Origin: an uncultured Eggerthellaceae bacterium
GTDB taxonomy: Bacteria; Actinomycetota; Coriobacteriia; Coriobacteriales; Eggerthellaceae
Length of the DNA stretch: 38,677 nucleotides
Assembly: GCA_934670115.1 (NCBI GenBank)
Contig: CAKUOV010000022.1
Location: 1-38,677, forward strand
Direction of reading: 5' to 3'
The position numbers and the translations under genes are program-made. Positions 8,385-16,700 of the stretch are shown here, piece after piece. Every line of letters starts with the position of its first letter. Positions within the stretch are counted from its first letter, which is position 1. The notes beneath the pieces are model-generated. The model was given only the letters and a program-made list of their open reading frames with translations, was not told where the DNA came from and ran no database searches.

Positions 8385-10172
8385 ATGGCAAAACAGCACG
8401 AAATCTTGAATAAACCCCAGTTCGAAGTGCTGCTTGCCTGCAAGGAGCTTCCTGGCAAGGCGCAGCGGGCGATTGCCGCCCGCGCTGGTATTTCTCTTGG
8501 ATCAACGAATAAAGCGCTAAAAGATTTACGTGAAAAAGGCTTCCTTGACCAGGCAGGATGCGTTACTGAGCAGGGCATTCAGGCGCTTGAGCCATATCGT
8601 GTGGAAAGCGCGGTTATTCTTGCTGCGGGAACGGCAAGCCGTTTGGCGCCGCTTTCCTTCGAACGTCCCAAGGCTATGTTTGAAGTACGCGGCGAGGTCT
8701 TGATCGAGCGTTTGATTCGCCAGTTGCGTCAAGCGGGCGTGAATGATATCACTGTTGTTGTGGGCTACATGAAAGAAGAATTCTTCTACTTGGAAGACGA
8801 GTTCGGTGTTCGTATTGTCGTAAATCCGCAGTATGCCGAGCGCGGCAATTACGCATCGCTTTTCAGCGCGCGCAAATACCTGGGTAACACGTATGTATGC
8901 TGTTCAGATGAATATTACACCGAAAACGTTTTCTCGCCGTATGTTTATCGTCCGTATCTTTCCACGGTACCTGGTGCGAATGTAGAAAGAAAATACGTGG
9001 TGTCATGCGACAAGGCGGGGCGCGTGCTCAAAGTTGCGCGCGAAGATGCCGCGGGCGCTGTACGCTACTACGCTGGCCCTGCGTATCTTGATGCGGTGCT
9101 TTCGCAGCAGCTTATGAATATCATCGAAGCCGAATACGATGTTTCCTCTACGCGCGATAAGCTGTGGGATGATATTCTATCGGACCACATTTCTGATCTG
9201 GAGATATACGAGAAGCAATTCCCCGATGGCGTGATTTACGAATTCGATACCGTAGCGGATCTAGTGGCGTTTGACCGCGATTTCTTCATTAACGTGGATA
9301 GTTGCATTTTGGATAACATTTGCAAAACGCTTGATTGCACGCGCGAGGACATAACCGATGTGACGCCCGTGAAAGCGGGTCTTACGAACTTGTCCACGCT
9401 TTTCTCCGTGAAGGGTCAAAAGTATATCTATCGTCATCCGGGTAAGGGCACCGAGGAAATTGTGAACCGCAAGGCGGAGGCTTTCGCTTTGCAAGTTGCG
9501 AAGGATTTGGGCCTTGATGATACGTTTGTGTACGAACAACCGGAAGAGGGTTGGAAGATCTCTCGTTACATTGAAGGCTGCTCTGAGCTTGATTATGGTA
9601 ACCGTGAACAGGTGAAACGTGCTTTGCAAATGGCGCGACAACTGCATACGTCGGGCAAGGTGAGCCCCTATTCCTTTGATTTTTATCAGGAAGGTGCCGC
9701 CATTGCAAAAATCCTGCGGGATATGAGCTACCCGCTGCCGCGCGATTTCGAGTCGCTTGCAGCGCGCGTGGGGGCTGTTGCCGCAAAGATGCGCGAAGAC
9801 GTCGGTGAGCCGGTGTTGTGCCACAACGATTTTTACGGCCCGAATTTTTTGGTGCGCGGCAATGAGATGCGCCTGATTGACTGGGAGTACGCCGCAATGG
9901 GCGACCCCGCTTGCGACCTGGGCAATTTTGTGGCGCAAGGGTCGGGGTACAGCATTGAAGAAACGCTGGACATTCTGCCGCTGTACTTCGGGCGCCCTGC
10001 TACGGAACAGGAGCAGCGCCACTGCCTTGCCGCCGTGGGCGTGGTGGGCTGGTATTGGTACGTGTGGGCTATGTATAAGGGCGCTATGGGTAACCCCGTG
10101 GGCGAATGGCTCTATATTTGGTACCGTGCAGCAAAGCAGTATACCGAAGCCGCTGAAAAGCTCTATGAGTAG
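8385..10172 (+). CDS. HTH / LicC-like cytidylyltransferase / LicA-like choline kinase fusion
   Basis: A 595-residue three-part protein. Residues 8-60 form a winged-helix/MarR-like HTH ('AIAARAGISLGSTNKALKDLREKGFL'). Residues 75-300 are a nucleotidyltransferase with the signature 'VILAAGTASRLAPLSFERPKAM' (78-98), like LicC phosphocholine cytidylyltransferase. Residues 320-595 are a choline/aminoglycoside kinase fold with 'LCHNDFYGPNFLV' (catalytic D482) and 'LIDWEYAAMGDP' (metal-binding D499). By family the kinase would phosphorylate choline or ethanolamine and the transferase make the CDP-alcohol used to decorate surface polysaccharide. No licB-type permease or licD transferase is nearby; the only surface-polysaccharide gene in the window is a distant flippase at 33449-35239. 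The HTH may sense something and self-regulate. Ribosome site GGGAGGC; promoter at 8218. Domain assignments are confident; the exact substrate is not. Confidence 0.9.
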   Translation: MAKQHEILNKPQFEVLLACKELPGKAQRAIAARAGISLGSTNKALKDLREKGFLDQAGCVTEQGIQALEPYRVESAVILAAGTASRLAPLSFERPKAMFEVRGEVLIERLIRQLRQAGVNDITVVVGYMKEEFFYLEDEFGVRIVVNPQYAERGNYASLFSARKYLGNTYVCCSDEYYTENVFSPYVYRPYLSTVPGANVERKYVVSCDKAGRVLKVAREDAAGAVRYYAGPAYLDAVLSQQLMNIIEAEYDVSSTRDKLWDDILSDHISDLEIYEKQFPDGVIYEFDTVADLVAFDRDFFINVDSCILDNICKTLDCTREDITDVTPVKAGLTNLSTLFSVKGQKYIYRHPGKGTEEIVNRKAEAFALQVAKDLGLDDTFVYEQPEEGWKISRYIEGCSELDYGNREQVKRALQMARQLHTSGKVSPYSFDFYQEGAAIAKILRDMSYPLPRDFESLAARVGAVAAKMREDVGEPVLCHNDFYGPNFLVRGNEMRLIDWEYAAMGDPACDLGNFVAQGSGYSIEETLDILPLYFGRPATEQEQRHCLAAVGVVGWYWYVWAMYKGAMGNPVGEWLYIWYRAAKQYTEAAEKLYE

Positions 10173-10272
10173 TTGCATGTTTCCGTGCGCTTTGTAGGAG
10201 CGCTGTGCGGAGTGAACGTGTTCGTGCGTTGATGGTCCGGTCCGCTTTTATTCTGCCGCGCTTCTCTAATCT

Positions 10273-10286
10273 CTTTTGCGCAAAAG
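10273..10286. repeat. 14-bp perfect palindrome before the Fic gene
   Basis: CTTTTGCGCAAAAG is a perfect palindrome in the 196-bp spacer 10173-10368, about 83 bp before the fic start. It could be an operator. A weak TTGTCG-N17-GATGAT promoter-like pair follows at 10292-10320. No other feature is supported in this spacer, and no clear terminator for the preceding gene was found. Confidence 0.3.
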
Positions 10287-10368
10287 GAAGATTGTCGAAA
10301 AATCGTGCTCTGCCGATGATATTCTCTTCATGTTGTAGGAATCTTTAGATACGAGAGTTGGGTAGTAT

Positions 10369-11238
10369 ATGGGCTTTGAACAGATACGGGATCTTGACCC
10401 TGTTCTTGCAGATATTGATGCATTGCAGGAAAAGATTACGGTGGCGAAAAAACAAAAGCCCGATGCATACACCCGCATAATGGAAGGTTGGGCCATTGAG
10501 TCAACCTACAATTCCAACAACATCGAGGGAAGCACGCTGTCGTTAGGCGATACAGCTCTTGTTTACCAGGGTGTTTCCGTAAACGCGCCGCGTGACGACA
10601 TTCGTCAGGCCGAGGGAGGCTTCGCTGCCCTGCGTTTTTTGATCGAAGCAATAGAAGAGGGAGCCGACTTTAGCGAACGTCTTATAAAACGCGCGCATGA
10701 GCTTGTGTACGCCGAGGCCCAAGATCCTGCGACGCGAGGCGTCTATCGAACAACAGAAGTAGAAATAACGGGAACTCCTTTTCAGCCAGCGCCTTCTGTT
10801 TACGTATCGGAGCGCATAGAGAGTTTGGTTGCTTCTATTTTGAAGTCGAAGAAGCATGTTGTTGTAACCGCTGCGCTGTTTCATTTGGAATTTGAGAGCA
10901 TTCATCCCTTCGTCAACGCAAATGGGCGCACGGGACGGCTTATAAGTAATCTTTTGCTCATGCGGGCCGGATACGAGCCAATCAACATTCAGGCTGAAAG
11001 TAGAGCTCGCTATATTGCGGCTATTCGTGCGTTTCAGTTGGAAGACGATCCCTATCCTTTTGTGACGTTCTTCTGCCTTACATTGCTCGAGCGCTTGGAA
11101 AAGGTTCTTGATCTTTTGACTGAACGCCAAGAAGATAAGGTGCCACCTCGATTCGCGGCTTCGCAAATCGAAAATTACTTGTTGAGCGACGAGGGGGATT
11201 TCAGCCCAGCGAGCTGCGAAGAAGGCAACTGCGATTAA
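10369..11238 (+). CDS. Fic-domain protein with variant catalytic motif
   Basis: A 289-residue Fic-family protein, normally an AMP-transferase that modifies a hydroxyl of a target protein. The N-terminal inhibitory motif (S/T)xxxE(G/N) is present as S49-NNI-E53-G54, so it resembles class II Fic proteins, which are self-inhibited by an N-terminal helix. The Fic motif reads H179-PFVNANGRTGR: the catalytic His, the phosphate-binding NGR and the last Arg are kept, but the acidic residue that binds Mg2+ (D/E in HPFx(D/E)GNGR) is Asn183; the codon is AAC. Activity may be reduced or altered. The C-terminal part (from about 230) is helical and short, without a recognisable added HTH domain. The ribosome site before ATG 10369 is weak. 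It stands alone between the LicC/LicA fusion and cysK; no antitoxin partner is seen. Confidence 0.9.
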   Translation: MGFEQIRDLDPVLADIDALQEKITVAKKQKPDAYTRIMEGWAIESTYNSNNIEGSTLSLGDTALVYQGVSVNAPRDDIRQAEGGFAALRFLIEAIEEGADFSERLIKRAHELVYAEAQDPATRGVYRTTEVEITGTPFQPAPSVYVSERIESLVASILKSKKHVVVTAALFHLEFESIHPFVNANGRTGRLISNLLLMRAGYEPINIQAESRARYIAAIRAFQLEDDPYPFVTFFCLTLLERLEKVLDLLTERQEDKVPPRFAASQIENYLLSDEGDFSPASCEEGNCD

Positions 11239-11403
11239 GTAACTGCAGGTGGCGGTATCGTGCGGCGTGAAGCGGTGCGGGACGGCATGAAACAGCATGA
11301 AACGAGCGGCAAGTTTTACCTTCTGGCCGCGTGTTTCGTGAAAAATCTGCTGAGAGTGCTACACTTTGCACCGTATAAAAAGCTCTATCCGTTGGAGAAA
11401 TGA

Positions 11404-12336
11404 ATGATTTACAACAACGTATTAGAGGCCATGGGTCACACGCCGCTCATTCGCCTCAATAGTTTTTGCGAGCCCGATGCCGCTCAGATTATCGGCAAGT
11501 TCGAAGGCATCAACGTGGGTGGCAGCGTAAAGACCCGCACCGCATATCAGATGATCACGGCCGCCGAAGAGCGCGGCGATATCAAACCCGATACCATTAT
11601 TGTTGAGCCTACCAGCGGAAATCAGGGTATCGGTCTGGCGTTGGTTGCTGCGGTGCGCGGATATGAAGCGACCATCATCATGCCTGATAGCGTTTCTGAA
11701 GAGCGCCGCAAGCTGGTTCGCCATTACGGTGCCAACGTGATCATTGTTCACGATGACGGCGACATTGGCAAGTGCATTCAGGAATGCATTGACACGGCGA
11801 ACCGCATGGCGGCGGAAAACCCCAACGTGTATGTCCCGCAGCAGTTCGAGAACATCGACAATCTGCGTGCCCACAAGTACCATACCGCGCAAGAAATCAT
11901 CGAGGACATGGAAGGGCCCGTTGACGGCTTCTGCTCGGGTATTGGCACGGGCGGCACCATCTCTGGCATTGGCCAGACCCTGAAAAGCCAGTATCCCGAC
12001 ATTGAAATTTGGGCGGCCGAGCCCGAAAATGCCGCCATTCTTTCAGGGCACGAAGTGGGAACTCATATGCAAATGGGCATCGGCGATGGTCTGATCCCCG
12101 ACATTCTTGACCAGGAAGTTTACGACGACATCTGTATTATTGCCGATGAAGAAGCGCTTCAAACAGCGCGCGATTTAGCACGCAACGAAGGTCTGATGGT
12201 GGGTGTTTCTTCGGGCACGAATGTAGCGGCCGCGCGTCGTTTGGCGCGCAAGCTGGGACCAGGCAAAACAGTGGTCACGCTTCTGCCCGACACGGGTGAG
12301 CGCTACTTTTCTACCGACCTGTTCGCGGGGGAGTAA
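11404..12336 (+). CDS. cysK: Cysteine synthase family PLP enzyme (O-acetylserine sulfhydrylase)
   Basis: A 310-residue fold-type II PLP enzyme that by family makes cysteine from O-acetylserine and sulfide. The PLP lysine is K43 in 'NVGGSVKTR'; the substrate loop is 'EPTSGNQGIG' (68-77); the phosphate-binding loop is 'GIGTGGT' (179-185). Classical CysK has SVKDR and TSGNTG, so this belongs to a variant subgroup (T44 for Asp, Q74 for Thr), and a related acceptor such as O-phosphoserine cannot be excluded. ATG 11404 has GGAGAAATGA directly upstream. The 165-bp spacer before it has weak -10 candidates (TACACT 11359-11364, TATAAA 11373-11378) without a good -35. A strong terminator follows. The symbol rests on family membership; substrate is inferred. 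Confidence 0.9.
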   Translation: MIYNNVLEAMGHTPLIRLNSFCEPDAAQIIGKFEGINVGGSVKTRTAYQMITAAEERGDIKPDTIIVEPTSGNQGIGLALVAAVRGYEATIIMPDSVSEERRKLVRHYGANVIIVHDDGDIGKCIQECIDTANRMAAENPNVYVPQQFENIDNLRAHKYHTAQEIIEDMEGPVDGFCSGIGTGGTISGIGQTLKSQYPDIEIWAAEPENAAILSGHEVGTHMQMGIGDGLIPDILDQEVYDDICIIADEEALQTARDLARNEGLMVGVSSGTNVAAARRLARKLGPGKTVVTLLPDTGERYFSTDLFAGE

Positions 12337-12380
12337 GGGCTGCTCGGCGAATCTGCTTGGACGATTGGCTGCTTGGTGAC

Positions 12381-12410
12381 AAGGGGATCGGTTATTGCCG
12401 ACCCCCTTTT
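12381..12410 (+). terminator. Rho-independent terminator of cysK
   Basis: AAGGGGATCGG and CCGACCCCCTT form a GC-rich stem (one bulged A) around TTATTG, followed by TTTTAAT. It lies 45 bp past the cysK stop and before the convergent gltD end. Confidence 0.85.
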
Positions 12411-12433
12411 AATATGGCGGCTTAAACAGTAGC

Positions 12434-13783
12434 TTAGATGGTGGAGTATCCCGTAAGGGATATGTCCACAGTGCGTGCAATTTTACGCGCATGCGCCATA
12501 GCGCTGACAACAAGCGATGCTCCTGTTGCCATATCGCCTGCTTGGAAGATGTTGCCGTATTCATCCAGATCAACGCCGCTCGTTACGTATGTTTCTGCTC
12601 CGGTGAAGCCCGAAGCAACAATAAGCAGCTCTGCTTCGATGTCGGTGGGTCCTTGGGGCGTTGAAAGCGTGATGCTTGTCAGCGCGCCTTTTTCGTTTGC
12701 GTGTACGGCAGCAACCTGGGTTTCGAAGCAGCGGATATCGCGTTTGAACTTTGCTTCCGATTCCTGGTGGGCGTAATCAGTGGCTGCGCCGTAATCAGCG
12801 GCAGGGCGACGAATGAGCTGCACGATATCGCGCGCACCCTGGCGCAGTGCGGTGGCAATGCAGTCGTTGGCGGTGTCACCTGCACCGATAACAGCCACCG
12901 TCTTCCCATGCGCATTGAGCGTGGGATCGCAAGCGGCTTCACGCAGATAGGCTCGCGCGGCAGCTCCCAGATAATCCAGCGCGAAGCAGGTGCCTGTTGC
13001 GCTGCCCTTGAAATTCACGGCACGCGGTGTTTGTGCGCCCACAGCCAAGATTACGGCATCGTATTGTTGCGCCAACGTGGGTAGACTTATGTCTTTTCCC
13101 ACGTCGGTGCCGCATTCAAAGCGCACCCCTTCTGCTTCCATGAGCGTAATGCGGCGTGCAACCACACTTTTTGGCAGCTTCATGTTGGGAATGCCATACA
13201 CCAAAAGGCCGCCGGGACGCTGGTCGCGTTCGTATACGGTAACGCTGTGCCCGCGTCGGTTCAAAAGCTGCGCCACGGTAAGACCGGCAGGACCCGATCC
13301 GATAACGGCAACGGTCTTGCCGCTTCTGCGTGCGGGAACTTGCGGCTGCATAAGCCCCTGGTCAAATGCGGTGTCAATGATGAAACGCTCGTTGTCGTTT
13401 ATGGAAACGGCACTTGCTGTGGGCGTTGCCTTGCGGCATGAGCACGCGCGCTCGCACGGGGCGGGGCATATGTATCCCGTGAACTCGGGAAAACAGTTCG
13501 TTTTCAGCAGGCGATCGAGCGCCATGGGCAGGTTGTTGCTCCACAGCTGTTGATTCCATTCGGGAATCAGGTTGTTCAGCGGGCAGCCCACCTGTTTTCC
13601 GTCAAGGGTGGTGCTTGTCTGGCAAAACGGAACGCCGCAGTCCATGCAACGTGCCGCCTGCTGCATGCGCGCTGGAGTGTCAAGGCATCCGTGGATGAAT
13701 TCGAAATCGGCAATGCGAGTAGCTGCAGGACGGTCGGGTGCAGCCTGGCGCGCGTAATCAATGAATCCAGTTGGCTTTCCCAT
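12434..13783 (-). CDS. gltD: Glutamate synthase small (beta) subunit
   Basis: The NADPH-oxidising subunit of glutamate synthase, feeding electrons through Fe-S clusters and flavin to GltB. Seen in order: an N-terminal adrenodoxin-like Fe-S domain with C46, C49, C54, C67 ('CMDCGVPFC...GCPLNN') and C106, C110, C114 ('CPAPCERAC'); an FAD-binding 'GSGPAG' (162-167); a second dinucleotide site 'VIGAGDTANDC' near residue 304; and a final FAD contact 'QAGDMATGASLVVSAMAHAR'. The 449-residue length is a little under the usual 470-490. It starts two bases after the gltB stop with AAAGGGG inside the gltB end, so the two are co-transcribed and coupled. No convincing leftward terminator follows. Confidence 0.95.
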   Translation of the reverse strand: MGKPTGFIDYARQAAPDRPAATRIADFEFIHGCLDTPARMQQAARCMDCGVPFCQTSTTLDGKQVGCPLNNLIPEWNQQLWSNNLPMALDRLLKTNCFPEFTGYICPAPCERACSCRKATPTASAVSINDNERFIIDTAFDQGLMQPQVPARRSGKTVAVIGSGPAGLTVAQLLNRRGHSVTVYERDQRPGGLLVYGIPNMKLPKSVVARRITLMEAEGVRFECGTDVGKDISLPTLAQQYDAVILAVGAQTPRAVNFKGSATGTCFALDYLGAAARAYLREAACDPTLNAHGKTVAVIGAGDTANDCIATALRQGARDIVQLIRRPAADYGAATDYAHQESEAKFKRDIRCFETQVAAVHANEKGALTSITLSTPQGPTDIEAELLIVASGFTGAETYVTSGVDLDEYGNIFQAGDMATGASLVVSAMAHARKIARTVDISLTGYSTI

Positions 13784-13785
13784 GG

Positions 13786-16700
13786 TTATTCGCCCCTTTC
13801 CAAAAACGCCTTAGTAGCGGCTTCATCAGGGCTCATGCCCTGCTGTATATTGCGGTTGATGCGTTGCGTCATTTTCTGGTATGCATGCGGTATGACTTTC
13901 TTGAAGCGGTCGATGCGCGCCTCGAAATCAACAAGAAGGCGCTTTGCCTGCGCGGATCCCGTCAAGCGCGCGTGTTCTTCGATGAGCGCTTTCAGCGTTG
14001 CAATGTCATCGGGGTCTTCTACTTGCTCAATAGCAACAAGTTGCTTGTTCGTGCGCAGATACAGGTCGTGCTGCTCGTCCAAAACGTACGCCACGCCGCC
14101 GCTCATGCCCGCTGCGAAATTGCGACCGGTGCTGCCAAGAATTACGGCAATACCGCCGGTCATGTACTCGCAACCGTGATCGCCCACGCCTTCTACCACG
14201 GCCACCGCGCCGGAGTTGCGCACGCAGAAGCGTTCGCCCGCGCGTCCGTTGATAAACGCGCGTCCGCTTGTTGCGCCATAGAGCGCCACGTTTCCGATGA
14301 TTACGTTCTTTTCGGCCGGCCGCGTGCTTCCCTTGGGCGGGTACACGATAATCTGTCCGCCCGAAAGCCCTTTGCCCAGGTAATCGTTGCTATCGCCCTC
14401 AAGCTCAAGGGTCATGCCGCGGGGGATAAACGCGCCAAAGCTTTGTCCTGCCCCGCCTTGCAGTGTGAAGTGGAAGGCATCGGGTTCAAGGCTGGTGCCG
14501 AAGCGACGTGTGAGTTCCGCGCCGAACAGCGTGCCGCAAGCGCGGTCAGTGCTGCTAATAGGAATGGGGGAAGTTGCCGCATTGCAGGCGCACTGCTTCC
14601 CGCGGCCGCGATGCTTGCTTTTCTCCTGGTCTAGCACGGGCAGCAGATAATGTGCATCAAGCGTTTCTTCCAGCTTGAAATCGAATGCGTCGGCCTCGTT
14701 GAACAGCACGGGCTCATCGCTTGCTTTTGCAAGGATGCGGTCAAACACGATATTGCGCGCTTTTTCGCCGGGGCACGCGCGATCGGCTACCAGCAAATCG
14801 GTGCGCCCGACCAGTTCATCAAGGGTGCGCATGCCAAACGATGCCAAGATCTCGCGCACTTCTTCGGCAATGAAACGCATGAAGTTTTCCACGTGCTCAG
14901 GCTTTCCGCGGAAGTTTTCGCGCAGCTGCGGGTTTTGTGTGGCAATGCCAACAGGGCAAGTGTCCAGGTTGCATACGCGCATCATGTCGCACCCCATGGC
15001 AATAAGTGGCGCGGTGGCAAAACCGAACTCTTCGGCGCCCAGGATGGCGGCCACGGCAACATCGCGGCCGGTCAAAAGCTTGCCGTCGGCCTCTATACGC
15101 ACGTGAGAGCGCAAATCGTTCTGGATGAGCGTTTGATGCACTTCGGCCACGCCCAGCTCCCAAGGCAGGCCGGCGCTGAAAATGGAACTACGCGGTGCTG
15201 CACCCGTGCCGCCGTCGTAACCGGAGACCAGCACGGTTTGCGCGCCTGCTTTTGCCACGCCTGCGGCAATGGTGCCCACGCCTGCTTCGCTTACGAGCTT
15301 CACGGCAATGCGCGCATTCTTGTTTGCGTTCTTCAGGTCGTAAATAAGCTCCGCCAAGTCCTCGATAGAGTAGATATCATGGTGCGGCGGTGGCGAAATC
15401 AAGCTAACGCCCGGGGTGGAGTAGCGTGTTTTCGCAACCCAGGGCCACACTTTGCCGCCGGGCAAGTGGCCGCCTTCGCCTGGCTTTGCGCCTTGCGCCA
15501 TTTTGATCTGAATCTCTTCTGCGCTCACCAAGTATTCGCTGGTCACACCAAAACGGCCGCTTGCGACTTGCTTGATGGCGCTGTTGCGTTCGGTGCCCAG
15601 GCGCGCAGGATCTTCGCCGCCTTCGCCGGAATTGCTTTTGCCGCCCAGATGGTTCATGGCAATGGCAAGGCACTCGTGGGCTTCCTGCGAAATGGAGCCG
15701 TAGCTCATAGCACCCGTTTTGAAGCGTTTCACAATGTTTTCCACAGGTTCAACTTCGCTGATGTCAATGGGCTGGCATCCGCTGATGTTAAGCGACAGCA
15801 AGCCGCGCAGCGTGTGGGGCATTACGGCGTCGTCTACCAATGCGGAGTACTGCTTGAAGCTTTCGTAATCGCCCGTTTGCGCCGCATGCTGCAGCAGGCG
15901 GATGGTCAGGGGATTTATCATGTGGTCGCGCGCGCCCGGCGTGTTGCTCATCTTGTGGTCGCCTACGGTGGGCAGGCTCAAATCCTCGGTCAGGCCCAGC
16001 GGGTCGAACGCAGAGCGGTGACGCTTGGCAACAAGATTGCCAATTTCGGTCAGCCCAATGCCGCCAATGCGGCTTACCGTGTTCGTGAAATACTGGTCAA
16101 CCACTTCTTTCTTCAGGCCCAAAATCTCGAAAATCTGAGCGCTTTGGTACGATTGAAGTGCGGAAATGCCCATTTTTGCCGAAACTTTCACCACGCCCTG
16201 CAAAACGGCCCGGTTGTAATCGGCTATGGCAACGGAAGGGTCGCGGTCAAGCGCGCCTGTTTGCGTGAGCTGGCGAATGCACTGATGAGCCAGGTAGGGG
16301 CACACGGCACGCGCGCCGTAACCCAAAAGCGTGGCGAAGTGGTGCACGCACGTGGGCTCGGCGCTTTCCAGAATCACCGAAATAGCAGTGCGCTTTTTCG
16401 TGCTGACCAGGTACTGCTCAACAGCTGCAACCGCAAGAAGCGAAGGGATGGGAAGATGGTTCTCGTCCACGCCGCGATCGGACAGGATAATGACGTTCGC
16501 GCCTTGGTGGTAGGCTTTCTCGATGCTTAGGAACAGGCGGTCAAGCACGGTGGAAAGCGGCGTGTTCTCGTAATAGAGCAAGCTGATGACCTGGGATTTC
16601 ATGTTTGGCTCGTCAAGTGCCTTGATCTTTTCCAGCTCCATTTCGGTCAGAATGGGCGAGTCGATTTGCAGCAACCGGCAGTTTTCCGCACGATCCTCCA

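Noticed and set aside
11284..11303. Tandem GCATGAAAC(A/G) before cysK
   Set aside because: Only two 10-bp units differing at one base; likely chance, no further copies seen.
14650..16530. 626-residue plus-strand open frame inside gltB
   Set aside because: A shadow caused by GC-rich codon bias; no recognisable domain and wholly inside a confident gene.
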